Source: an uncultured Methanoregula sp. (GTDB lineage: Archaea > Halobacteriota > Methanomicrobia > Methanomicrobiales > Methanospirillaceae). From it: a stretch of 64,000 bases of DNA. Both the position numbers and the translations under genes were made by a program. Where the stretch lies: contig NZ_OY763919.1 in the NCBI RefSeq assembly GCF_963667735.1, positions 124,001 through 188,000 of the forward strand, in the 5' to 3' direction. Below, piece by piece: positions 34,786-43,277 of this stretch; within the stretch, counting starts at the first letter, position 1, and each line of letters starts with the position of its first letter. The notes beneath the pieces are model-generated. The model saw nothing but the letters and a program-made list of their open reading frames with translations, was not told the DNA's origin and ran no database searches.

Positions 34786-35349
34786 TCAGAGCTCATCTTT
34801 TCCCTTCAGGCGATTCTTGACAGCAGCCGAGGTCTCGCCGGCAACTTTTCCGGCCGTGTCCGCTGCTTTTTTTGTTCCGGTCTTGACAGCATCAGCGGTC
34901 TTTGCAGCACCGGTCTTCACGGATTCTGCAACTTTTTTTGTCTGGGTTTTCACAGTGCCGGCAGTCTTTGCAGCCTCGGCCGAGACCGTTTCGCCGGTTT
35001 TACGGATCTTCGTGTCGAGCTTCCCGACACCTTCTGAAAATGACTTGTTGGCATCGCCGGCAGCTTTCTGCACCTTCTCCTTTAAGGGAGGCGTCCTCTT
35101 CACGGTCACTTCAGCGCCTTCCTTAAGACCGAGGGCTTTCAAATCTTCCCCGCTGACGCGGACTTCGCCTTCCCCGACCATGCGGTCGGCGATCACGGTA
35201 ACGGTGACGGTCTTCTTGCCGGCCTCGTTTACCAGGTCCACGTGATCTCCTTCAACAATCCCAAGCTCGGTGAGCTTTGATTCGTGGAGACGTACTCTCC
35301 CGTGGCTTGGGAACTTCCGCTCCTTTATTATCAATCGCAAGTCAGCCAT
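34786..35349 (-). CDS. Cdc48-N-like double-psi-barrel protein with repetitive helical tail
   Basis: Residues 1-90 of 187 resemble the N-terminal substrate-binding domain of Cdc48/VAT ('RVRLHESKLTELGIVEGDHV', then 'EVRVSGEDLKALGLKEGAEV'), a double-psi beta-barrel. Residues about 95-187 are Ala/Lys/Thr-rich with repeats of 'KTAxxVKTxTKKAA' type, like LEA or apolipoprotein-like amphipathic helices. No ATPase domain follows. It heads the coiled-coil cluster behind its own AT-rich promoter region. It may bring partners to a membrane surface or act in stress protection; both are guesses. Confidence 0.7.
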   Translation of the reverse strand: MADLRLIIKERKFPSHGRVRLHESKLTELGIVEGDHVDLVNEAGKKTVTVTVIADRMVGEGEVRVSGEDLKALGLKEGAEVTVKRTPPLKEKVQKAAGDANKSFSEGVGKLDTKIRKTGETVSAEAAKTAGTVKTQTKKVAESVKTGAAKTADAVKTGTKKAADTAGKVAGETSAAVKNRLKGKDEL

Positions 35350-35441
35350 ACTAGCTTACCTTCACCGGAATACGATATAGGTTTTGCGTATAAGAGTATT
35401 GCAGAAAAATACCGCCCGCAAACGGGAAAAGAGACTCGTAT

Positions 35442-35897
35442 TTACGATCCGGGAAGTTTCAGGGGAATTGTTGTGACATGCACGAAGGGAATTTTCGGGG
35501 AGAGGCCGAGCAGGTTCAGCGTGGCCGTGCCTTTGACCCGGAGGGTGATCTTACCTTTTGCCACGATGAACACAAGAGCGCTCATCAGTTTCAGGTTGTT
35601 GAGGGTCACCGGGATGGTGATCTCGTTCTCTCCTTTTTTCACGGTAATCTCTTTCTCACTCCCGCAGGTTAAGTACGTCCAGTTGTCGCCATCCTGGTAG
35701 AAGACATTGAAACTGAGGGTCTTGATCGTTACCCCGATCAGGTTCGGGTTCACCACCGAGAGCTTGACACCAAGCGAGAGCGAATCCAGGGACAGCGATG
35801 TGAGCACGACATCTTTCACATCGATCTTCGGATCCCTGACAAAAAGCCCGCAGCCGGAGTGCGCTGTTCCCGCAGATACGAGGGAAAGCCAGATCAC
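35442..35897 (-). CDS. LEA14-like (LEA_2 / water-stress) protein, probably exported
   Basis: This 151-residue protein has a short hydrophobic N-terminus ending near a Cys ('AHSGCG') and then a LEA14/WHy-type beta-sandwich domain: 'SLSLDSLSLGVKLSVVNPNLIGVTIKTL' style strands, with 'NPN' as the hallmark. It starts with GTG, GGGTGG lying about 5 bases upstream. LEA_2 proteins are tied to desiccation or osmotic stress, also in archaea. It lies between HdeD and the coiled-coil cluster, all on the same strand. Confidence 0.75.
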   Translation of the reverse strand: MIWLSLVSAGTAHSGCGLFVRDPKIDVKDVVLTSLSLDSLSLGVKLSVVNPNLIGVTIKTLSFNVFYQDGDNWTYLTCGSEKEITVKKGENEITIPVTLNNLKLMSALVFIVAKGKITLRVKGTATLNLLGLSPKIPFVHVTTIPLKLPGS

Positions 35898-35946
35898 AGA
35901 ACCACCCGGAAGGGAGACATAAAAAAGAGATTGGACGGTTGCTGCC

Positions 35947-36510
35947 TTATGCAGCGGCCTGGGCCTTTTTCACCGTGAAGGAGTAAGCAATCGCGATGAT
36001 ACCCATGACAATGCCAAACGCACCGGCAATGAACGGCAGGAGTGCGGCGACAATGAGCGGCATGCAGAGCAGAAGAAGACCGAAGATGATGCTGATTATC
36101 CCGAGCACAGCGTTTCCCGCATCCTTTGCAGAAAAGCCCTGGAACAGGTGAGCAGCCCCGATGAAGATGGCCCAGAACCCGACGAAGATGACGAAGAACG
36201 AGAGCACGAAGACGGTGCTGTACAGCGGGTAACAGAGGATCACGATACCGGCGATTATGTTGATGATCGCAAGGAAGATCTTCCATCCCATGTTCGTGCG
36301 GTCGACTGCAAGACTGCAGAGAGCAAACAGCCCGCCCACAAGCCAGTACGCTCCCATAAGCGTGATCAACAGTACCGTTGTCATACCGGGAGTTGCAAGC
36401 AGCATGCACCCGATGAGAAGAGTCAGGACACCCCAGACGAGGAGCAGCCACCAGGGAAAGAGTTTTGCGTCCGTTATATCCGGGACAACAGAAGGAACTA
36501 CGTCAGCCAT
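35947..36510 (-). CDS. HdeD-family membrane protein (DUF308)
   Basis: This 187-residue protein has six hydrophobic helices and the repeated DUF308 pattern ('GVLTLLIGCMLLATPGMTT', 'GLLLLCMPLIVAALLPFIAGAFGIVMG'). HdeD in enterobacteria supports acid resistance at high cell density. Here the gene is divergent from a decarboxylase-antiporter operon, strengthening that link, though a general envelope-stress role is as likely. A second DUF308 protein is encoded at 44174. Confidence 0.85.
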   Translation of the reverse strand: MADVVPSVVPDITDAKLFPWWLLLVWGVLTLLIGCMLLATPGMTTVLLITLMGAYWLVGGLFALCSLAVDRTNMGWKIFLAIINIIAGIVILCYPLYSTVFVLSFFVIFVGFWAIFIGAAHLFQGFSAKDAGNAVLGIISIIFGLLLLCMPLIVAALLPFIAGAFGIVMGIIAIAYSFTVKKAQAAA

Positions 36511-36781
36511 CAGTATATCACATCTGAATCATACTCCGATTAAGTATATCTAGACTCCGGTTTTTCCCCGGCCGGTACGTGTCATCCACCGCGGCCCGGG
36601 CCGGACAGGAACGTCAGGATTTATTATCCATGCCGCCTAGAGACCATGTGAGGCCGGATATTTTCTTTTATACATCCAGTTCGATCAATCCTGGAAAATA
36701 CCCGCCGGGGTACGCGAAGACCCCCCGTCTGTCCATGAACACCGTTCCCTGCTCTTTGTGCAGGAGAAACCGGAGGAATCC

Positions 36782-39088
36782 ATGAATCTTGAAGAAAAAC
36801 TCGTGGTTGGAATAATTGACGACTGTATGCACACGGACACCCCGCACGGGCGGGCCATCCAGCGGATTGCAGAAGGTCTTGAAGAATTCGGGATCTATGT
36901 AGGCGATGTTGCATCCCCATCGGACGCCCGGGCTGCGTATTCGAATCTCCCGGCCGTCGACTGTATCCTCATCAACTGGAATCTCGGGGGAGATTCCGAG
37001 AAGAAGCACAAGGAGACGCTCGGACTCATCCACCAGATACGGGAGCGCAACGGGGACATCCCGATCTTCCTCATGGCAGAACCCACAAGCGAGGCCCCGG
37101 CGTCGCTGACCGTGGATATGATCCGGGAGATCAGCGAGTACATCTATGTTATGGAGGATACGCCCGAGTTCATTGCCGGGCGCATCATTGCCGCGGCCCG
37201 GCGTTACAAGGAGCGTCTCCTTCCGCCGTTTTTCGGGGAACTGGTAAAGTTCTCGGAGGATTTCGAATATTCCTGGCATACCCCGGGCCATGCCGGGGGG
37301 ACCGCGTTCCGGAAATCCCCAGCCGGCCGGCTCTTCCACGAGTTCTTCGGCGAACAGCTCTTCCGGTCCGATCTCTCCATCTCAGTTGGCGAGCTCGGGT
37401 CCCTTCTCGATCACTCGGGGCCGGTGGGTGAGGCCGAGCGGTACGCAGCCAAGGTTTTCGGCGCCGACATGACGTACTTTGTTACGAACGGGACGTCGAC
37501 CGCAAACAAGATCGTTTACTTTGGCAGGGTGACCAAGGACGACATCGTTCTCGTGGACCGGAACTGCCACAAGTCGGCCGAGCATGCCCTGACCATGACC
37601 CACTCCATTGCGGTCTACATGATACCGACACGGAACCGGTACGGGATCATCGGCCCGATTCCCCCGGAGGAGATGGCTGCAGCCGCGATCAAGAAAAAGA
37701 TCCAAGCCTGTCCGCTCGTAAAACCCTTGAAAAACAAAAAGCCGGTCCACGCGGTTGTCACCAACTCGACCTACGACGGGCTCTGTTACCATGCAACCCA
37801 GGTGGAGGAACTGCTCGGAAAGAGCGTAGACAGCATCCATTTCGACGAAGCCTGGTATGCTTATGCCCGGTTCAACCCGCTGTACCGGGACCGGTTTGCC
37901 ATGCGGGACGGGGCAAAGGATGAGAAAGGCCCGACAGTCTTTGCAACCCAGTCCACCCACAAGCTCCTCGCCGCCCTCTCGCAGGCGTCTATGATCCATA
38001 TCCGGAACGGGCGCGTTCCCATCGATCACGGGAGGTTCAACGAGGGGTTCATGATGCACAGCTCCACCTCGCCGCTCTACACGATCATCGCGTCCCTCGA
38101 TGTATCCTCAAAGATGATGGACGGCGCCTCCGGCCGGCACCTTACCGGTGAATCGATTGAAGAAGCGATCCGGTTCCGCCGCACCATGGCCCGGGTGGGA
38201 AAGGAACTCGCCACCGGAAAGAAGAAGTCCGACTGGTGGTTCTCCATGTGGCAGCCGGAAACCATTGTGGATCCAAAGACAAAGAAGAAGATCTCCTTTG
38301 CCGATGCCGCAATCGAGACGCTCCGGGACAATCCCTCCTGCTGGGTGCTCCACCCGGGCGAGACCTGGCATGGATTTTCCGGGCTCCCGGACAACTACTG
38401 CATGCTCGACCCGATCAAGGTCACCGTGCTGATGCCCGGCGTAAACACGGACGGATCCCTTGCAGACTGGGGAGTCCCCGCAGCGGTTGTCGTGAAATTC
38501 CTCGACACCAGGGGGATCATCAACGAGAAGTCCGGCGATTATTCCATCCTCTTCCTCTTCTCGATGGGAATAACGAAAGGCAAGTGGGGCACGCTCGTTA
38601 CCGAACTCTTCGAGTTCAAACGGCTGTATGACGAGAGTGCGCCGCTCGATCTGGTATTCCCCGACCTGGTGAGGAACTTCCCGGATGCGTACGCGGGCAA
38701 GACATTGCGGGATCTCGTGGACGAGATGCACGCGTTCAAAAAGGAGAACCATATGTGCGAACGGCTCCAGAAAGCCTTCTCGATCCTGCCCGAACCGGCC
38801 ATGACCTATGCGGAGACGTACTCCCATCTGGTCCGGGGCGATGTCGAGCACCTGCCGCTTGCAAAGGCAAAAGACCGGATCATTGCAACGGGGATAGTTC
38901 CCTATCCCCCGGGAATCCCCCTGCTTGCCCCGGGCGAGAAAGTCGGCGGCAAAAACGAACCGGTGCTCCAGTACCTTTCCGTGCTGGAAGCGTTTGACCG
39001 GCGGTTCCCGGGTTTCGAGCACGACACCCATGGAATCGAATGTGAGAAAGGCGAGTACAGGATGTACTGCCTCAAGGAGAACCTATGA
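36782..39088 (+). CDS. PLP-dependent Orn/Lys/Arg decarboxylase
   Basis: This 768-residue enzyme has the three-part build of inducible decarboxylases: an N-terminal flavodoxin/receiver-like wing (about residues 1-130), a fold-type I PLP core, and a C-terminal domain. 'TQSTHKLLAALSQ' holds the PLP-binding Lys; 'FVTNGTSTANK', 'DRNCHKSAEHA' and 'HFDEAWYAYARF' are further core motifs. ATG 36782 has GGAGG 6 bases upstream. The reaction consumes a proton and releases CO2 and a diamine or agmatine. An antiporter gene overlaps its stop (ATGA), so the pair probably works as an acid-resistance or polyamine system. Which amino acid is used cannot be read from sequence. Confidence 0.92.
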   Translation: MNLEEKLVVGIIDDCMHTDTPHGRAIQRIAEGLEEFGIYVGDVASPSDARAAYSNLPAVDCILINWNLGGDSEKKHKETLGLIHQIRERNGDIPIFLMAEPTSEAPASLTVDMIREISEYIYVMEDTPEFIAGRIIAAARRYKERLLPPFFGELVKFSEDFEYSWHTPGHAGGTAFRKSPAGRLFHEFFGEQLFRSDLSISVGELGSLLDHSGPVGEAERYAAKVFGADMTYFVTNGTSTANKIVYFGRVTKDDIVLVDRNCHKSAEHALTMTHSIAVYMIPTRNRYGIIGPIPPEEMAAAAIKKKIQACPLVKPLKNKKPVHAVVTNSTYDGLCYHATQVEELLGKSVDSIHFDEAWYAYARFNPLYRDRFAMRDGAKDEKGPTVFATQSTHKLLAALSQASMIHIRNGRVPIDHGRFNEGFMMHSSTSPLYTIIASLDVSSKMMDGASGRHLTGESIEEAIRFRRTMARVGKELATGKKKSDWWFSMWQPETIVDPKTKKKISFADAAIETLRDNPSCWVLHPGETWHGFSGLPDNYCMLDPIKVTVLMPGVNTDGSLADWGVPAAVVVKFLDTRGIINEKSGDYSILFLFSMGITKGKWGTLVTELFEFKRLYDESAPLDLVFPDLVRNFPDAYAGKTLRDLVDEMHAFKKENHMCERLQKAFSILPEPAMTYAETYSHLVRGDVEHLPLAKAKDRIIATGIVPYPPGIPLLAPGEKVGGKNEPVLQYLSVLEAFDRRFPGFEHDTHGIECEKGEYRMYCLKENL

Positions 39089-40527
39089 GCGATACAGTAG
39101 CACCGGCGAGTCCGGTTGTCTCAAAAAAAGTCCTCGGGCTCTTTGCGCTTGCCATGATCAACGTGGCCGCAGTCCTGAGCATACGGAATTTTCCCTCCAT
39201 GGCCATCTACGGGTGGCAGTGCATAGGGTGGTATATCATCGGGGCAGTCCTCTTCCTCATCCCCATCTCGCTTGCGGGTGCGGAACTTGCGACCGGATGG
39301 CCGCAGGGCGGCGGTGTCTATGCCTGGGTGAAGCAGGCTTTCGGGGAGAAAGGCGGGTTCACCGCCCTCTTCTGCGAATGGTCGAACAACCTGGTCTGGT
39401 TCCCGACCGTCCTCTCGTTCATTGCGTCCACGCTCGCTTTTGCCCTGACGCCGGCGCTTGCGAACAGCTCCTGGTACATGTTCTCCGTGATGATGATCGC
39501 CTTCTGGGGCACGACCATCATCGCATTCTTCGGTGAGGAAGTCTCCACGAAGTTCGGGAACGTGGGAGTTATCATCGGGAGCATCATCCCGTCAATCCTG
39601 ATCATCCTGCTCGGGCTGTGGTGGATCGGGTCGGGCCAGACGCTCGTCATCCCGCATTTCACCCTCAGGGCGATCGTTCCCGACATCAACGCCTCGACCC
39701 TGCCGTTCTTTGCAACGATCATCCTGCTCTTTGCCGGCATGGAGATGGCCGGGTTCCACGCACTTGAGACCAAGAACCCACAGAAGGATTTCCCGAAAGC
39801 AATGGCCCTCTCGGCCGTGATCATCGTTGTCTGCACGGTCCTTGCAACGCTCGCAATTGCGGTCGTGATCCCGGCTGACCAGCTCAACCTCGCATCCGGG
39901 GTCATGCAGGCCATCCAGTACTTCTTCACGGCCGCTGGTATACCCTGGCTGGTTGCACCCATGGCAGTACTGATCACCCTCGGGGGAGTTGTCTCGCTCG
40001 CAGCCTGGCTGATTGGCCCGGCCAAGGGACTCGGCATCGTTGCCGAGGAAGGCAACATGCCACCCCTGTTCGACAACACCAACAAGTACGGGGCACCGGT
40101 TGCGGTCCTCATCATCCAGGCCCTGATCGGATCGGCCATCTCGCTCCTCTACGTATTCCTCCCGTCCGTCAACCAGGCCTACTGGATCCTCTCGGCAATG
40201 ACGGTCGAGCTTCTCTGTATCGTGTACATTCTCGTCTTTGCGTCGGTTATCAAACTCCGGTATTCCCAGCCGGACACCCCGCGCCCCTTTCGGATCCCCG
40301 GAGGAATGCCGGGAGTATGGCTTGTCGGCGGGCTTGGTCTCTTCGGCACGGTCTTTGCTTTCTTTGTGGGCCTCATGCCGCCGTCATACTTCACAACGGG
40401 ATGGATCACGTACGTCGGGGCAGTGCTGTTCGGGACCTTCATCCTTGCCGTGCCGCCTCTGGTATTCCTCAAACTCAAAAAACCCGGCTGGCTGAAAAGT
40501 GCCAGGCAGACGGAGGGAAAACAATGA
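39085..40527 (+). CDS. APC-superfamily amino-acid antiporter (GadC/AdiC-like)
   Basis: This 480-residue protein has 12 predicted transmembrane helices, the APC-fold motif 'ISLAGAELATGWPQGGGVYAWVKQAFGEKGG'-type segment in helices 2-3, and 'LFAGMEMAGFHALETKNPQKDFP'. This pattern fits the glutamate/GABA antiporter branch. Overlap with the decarboxylase gene (ATGA) suggests exchange of the amino-acid substrate for its decarboxylation product. It is followed by a micro-ORF that also overlaps by 4 bases. Confidence 0.9.
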   Translation: MSDTVAPASPVVSKKVLGLFALAMINVAAVLSIRNFPSMAIYGWQCIGWYIIGAVLFLIPISLAGAELATGWPQGGGVYAWVKQAFGEKGGFTALFCEWSNNLVWFPTVLSFIASTLAFALTPALANSSWYMFSVMMIAFWGTTIIAFFGEEVSTKFGNVGVIIGSIIPSILIILLGLWWIGSGQTLVIPHFTLRAIVPDINASTLPFFATIILLFAGMEMAGFHALETKNPQKDFPKAMALSAVIIVVCTVLATLAIAVVIPADQLNLASGVMQAIQYFFTAAGIPWLVAPMAVLITLGGVVSLAAWLIGPAKGLGIVAEEGNMPPLFDNTNKYGAPVAVLIIQALIGSAISLLYVFLPSVNQAYWILSAMTVELLCIVYILVFASVIKLRYSQPDTPRPFRIPGGMPGVWLVGGLGLFGTVFAFFVGLMPPSYFTTGWITYVGAVLFGTFILAVPPLVFLKLKKPGWLKSARQTEGKQ

Positions 40528-40568
40528 ACCTGTCGTATATCATCAAGAGCATCGGAGGGCGGGTATGA
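40524..40568 (+). CDS. 14-residue micro-ORF coupled to the antiporter
   Basis: The short frame MNLSYIIKSIGGRV has GGAGGG 6 bases upstream of its ATG, overlaps the antiporter stop by 4 bases (ATGA), and its own stop overlaps the next gene's ATG in the same way. A chain of two ATGA overlaps with a good ribosome site is unlikely by chance. It may encode a tiny transporter-associated peptide or simply couple translation. Confidence 0.5.
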   Translation: MNLSYIIKSIGGRV

Positions 40569-41023
40569 GCAAAATTACCGTGGAGCACGGCCTTGTCCTG
40601 TTCATCGTTATCATGTTCCTCATACCCTGCGCCCTCATCATCTATGCTTCCGAAGAAGCCGGTTATCACCAGGTGAGTGGGGAGCCGGTTGCAGAAGCGG
40701 CACAAATGAACAATATCACGGTCGTCAGTTCAAAGGATTCGCAGTGGAACCTGCCGGGCGCAACCGGCGGCAAGACGTACGTTCTTTCGGATAAAAATGG
40801 CAATACCTTGACGCTCGCAACCCAGGCATTCGACAGTGCGGAATCCCGCGATGCTGCGATCCGGTCGTACAATTCCCACCCGGTAGGACGTGGCAAACCG
40901 GTCACCGGTCTGATCGTTGTCGGGCAGCACGTGATCTATGCTTCTCCGGCAAACAGCCCGATCCTCAAAGAACTTGCCCCGGCGCTGAAAGGAAAAACCG
41001 TTGTTCAGCAGCAGGGAAAATAA
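40565..41023 (+). CDS. Membrane-anchored extracellular protein of the decarboxylase operon
   Basis: This 152-residue protein has one N-terminal transmembrane helix (about residues 9-28) and an outside domain of about 120 residues with no family I recognise ('TYVLSDKNGNTLTLATQAF', 'VGQHVIYASPANSPILKELAP'). ATG 40565 has GGAGG upstream and overlaps the micro-ORF stop. It is the last gene of the decarboxylase-antiporter operon and may work at the cell surface with the antiporter. Confidence 0.7.
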   Translation: MSKITVEHGLVLFIVIMFLIPCALIIYASEEAGYHQVSGEPVAEAAQMNNITVVSSKDSQWNLPGATGGKTYVLSDKNGNTLTLATQAFDSAESRDAAIRSYNSHPVGRGKPVTGLIVVGQHVIYASPANSPILKELAPALKGKTVVQQQGK

Positions 41024-41024
41024 C

Positions 41025-41031
41025 TTTTTTT
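41025..41031 (+). terminator. T-run after the decarboxylase operon
   Basis: A run of seven T residues directly follows the stop of the last gene of the operon. Archaeal RNA polymerase terminates at oligo-T stretches, so this is a plausible terminator. Confidence 0.5.
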
Positions 41032-41177
41032 AATAATCCTTCAGAAAAATTAAATAAAACAGGTACTTTGCAACAAGTGTTGAGCGGAAATAGTGTCACG
41101 CTTCCGGGCCAGAAGAACCCCGTGAAAAACACAATTCCGGAATTTTCTCAAGAGCACGTGAACTCTTCTCGCAGTTG

Positions 41178-42308
41178 TTACAATCTTTTTTCCTGGATAT
41201 AACCCCGGATCGCGGTCATGGTCGTGCTGTCGAGCATCACGGAGAGATCGAGGTCGACAACACAGACGGGGAAGGCGCCGAGAAGGGTGTGCTGCCGCAC
41301 CTGGTAAATCCGGGACTCCAGCAGGGTTGTAATCTCGGACGGGTTCCTCATAGTATCATCAGACTTTTTTGCGCTCTCCTGGATCAGGCCCCGGAGCATG
41401 TTCTCCTTGTAATCGAGGAGTCGTCCTGCCATTAAGCGGCTGCTGAAGCCATGGATATACCGGATGACAAAATACTGGCTGATGGCAAGGATGACGATGA
41501 GGCCCACCAGATGCCCGAGAGCCTCGAGACCGGATTCGTCCAGGAAGGCTGCAACCGTCATCCCCGGAAGAAGGATGATCGTTGTCAGGATCAGGATCAC
41601 CCCAAAGGCGAACCCGACCATGAACAGGGCCGAGATGAAGTATTGCGGAATGTTGAAGAGCGAGAGCCGGGTCTTCACCTCCTCGACATTCTTTACAAAC
41701 GTTGAGGAGAACGGCTCAACTTTCCAGATCAGGAGATAGAAGAGGGCGATTGCAGCGCACTGGGAGATAACAACAACGGTACCCCAGAAGGAGACCCGTG
41801 CCAAGGTATAATCGATCAGGGCGAAGAGGATATCGATGGTGAAGATCATGCCGATCCCAAGGGAGAGCGACCGGCTGTTGATGAAAAATGCGTTCAGGAA
41901 GAGCCGGGTGAACCGCGTGGTCCCTCCCATGATGCCCATCTCTTGGAGCCAGGTCCGGGATTTCCTGATATCGCCCCGGTGGATCAGCGCGGACTCGCGG
42001 CTTGTCGGGATGAGGAGGGAGATGAAATAGAACATGTTGAGGTAGAAACTGGCAGCAATGAAAAGGGCAAAGTAATCCCACCGTACGAGGATAAAAATCG
42101 CGTTGACCAGGATACAGCAGAAGAGGATCAGACCGTGCAGTGTGCCAAACCGGGTCTCTGCGGCAATGAGCCTGCGGCTCTTCTGAACGGACGCAAGCTC
42201 TTCCTGGATCGCACGATTGAATGCGAGCATCTCCGGCTTGGCGGTCTCTTCTCCGGGTCCTGGCACAGGAATTCCTTCCGCTTTGTATTCTGGTTTGGTC
42301 CTGCTCAT
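41178..42308 (-). CDS. Polytopic membrane protein of unknown function
   Basis: This 376-residue protein has a charged N-terminal tail, about seven to eight hydrophobic helices (two near residues 50-105, further ones between 135 and 310) and a cytosolic C-terminal part. It is one of a run of membrane proteins with mscS and DUF432 on the same strand. ATG 42308 is chosen; a GTG at 42353 is also possible and no ribosome site decides. I recognise no family. Confidence 0.65.
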   Translation of the reverse strand: MSRTKPEYKAEGIPVPGPGEETAKPEMLAFNRAIQEELASVQKSRRLIAAETRFGTLHGLILFCCILVNAIFILVRWDYFALFIAASFYLNMFYFISLLIPTSRESALIHRGDIRKSRTWLQEMGIMGGTTRFTRLFLNAFFINSRSLSLGIGMIFTIDILFALIDYTLARVSFWGTVVVISQCAAIALFYLLIWKVEPFSSTFVKNVEEVKTRLSLFNIPQYFISALFMVGFAFGVILILTTIILLPGMTVAAFLDESGLEALGHLVGLIVILAISQYFVIRYIHGFSSRLMAGRLLDYKENMLRGLIQESAKKSDDTMRNPSEITTLLESRIYQVRQHTLLGAFPVCVVDLDLSVMLDSTTMTAIRGYIQEKRL

Positions 42309-42389
42309 CCAATAGGGTTCCGGTTGCCCCAAAAAAACAGGATCAGGAGACACGGGGCATGAGAGATGCCCCGGGGTTCCTGTCCCCGT

Positions 42390-43277
42390 TCACCGGGTTT
42401 TTTCCGGATCCCGGCTCTCCGGGCCGGTCAGCTGGACGGTTGTTAAGGGGAACGGGATCTCGAGGCCGGCCTCCTCAAGGGCGGACTTGATCTTCGGGAG
42501 GAATTCGGTCTTTAAGGACAGATCGTCCTGGGTGTTGGCCCAGACCGACGGGACCCAGAACCGGCACTTGATCCGGATGCTGCAGGGATCGATATCGCTG
42601 ACAAATACCTCGGGCACCGGATTTCTGAGAACAAACGTATGGCTCTCCAGGATCCCCCTGATGATACCGATGGCCCGGGAAGAATCGTCCTCGTACCGGA
42701 TCCCGAACTCGTAAGAGTACCGGCGGGCAACATGGGCATGGAAGTTGGAGAGCGTGGTACTGTAGAGCATGTTGTTGGGGATCCGGACCAGGACTCCGGT
42801 CGGGGTCCGGATGATCACCGAGAGGAGATGGACGGCAACAACCGTTCCCGAGACATTGTTGACTTCGATAAAATCCCCGGGACCAAAGGTGTGCTCGTAG
42901 AGAAGGCCGACCCCGGCCGCAGCGTTCCCGACAACCGCCGAACTCGACATAGCGATAACGATGATACACCCAAGAACGATCAAGAAGACGATCGTCATGC
43001 TCAGATTGAAGAGGCCCGGCAGGGCAAGGGCAAGGGCGATGAAAACAATGAGGACCCGGACGATCGTTGACGCGAGTTCCAGCTGCTCTTTTTTCAGTTT
43101 GTGGCTGAGCCGCAGCTTCATGAAATGAGCAACGACAAGGCCGACAACATACGCGGCAGCGAGGAGGAGGAGGACAAAGACGAGGTCGCCCCAGGTGAAA
43201 TCCGAAGTTATCGCTTCGGCATTCTGCGAAACCTCGCTTATCGTTGAATTGAAGTTCAAGAGGTCGCCAAGTATCAT
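42390..43277 (-). CDS. mscS: Small-conductance mechanosensitive channel (MscS)
   Basis: This 295-residue protein has an N-terminal TM, two further helices and the MscS pore-lining helix 'SSAVVGNAAAGVGLLYEHTF', followed by 'GPGDFIEVNNVSGTV' and the cytosolic vestibule domain. It releases osmolytes when membrane tension rises. The start overlaps the DUF432 gene by 4 bases (ATGA), so the two are co-translated. Confidence 0.93.
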   Translation of the reverse strand: MILGDLLNFNSTISEVSQNAEAITSDFTWGDLVFVLLLLAAAYVVGLVVAHFMKLRLSHKLKKEQLELASTIVRVLIVFIALALALPGLFNLSMTIVFLIVLGCIIVIAMSSSAVVGNAAAGVGLLYEHTFGPGDFIEVNNVSGTVVAVHLLSVIIRTPTGVLVRIPNNMLYSTTLSNFHAHVARRYSYEFGIRYEDDSSRAIGIIRGILESHTFVLRNPVPEVFVSDIDPCSIRIKCRFWVPSVWANTQDDLSLKTEFLPKIKSALEEAGLEIPFPLTTVQLTGPESRDPEKTR

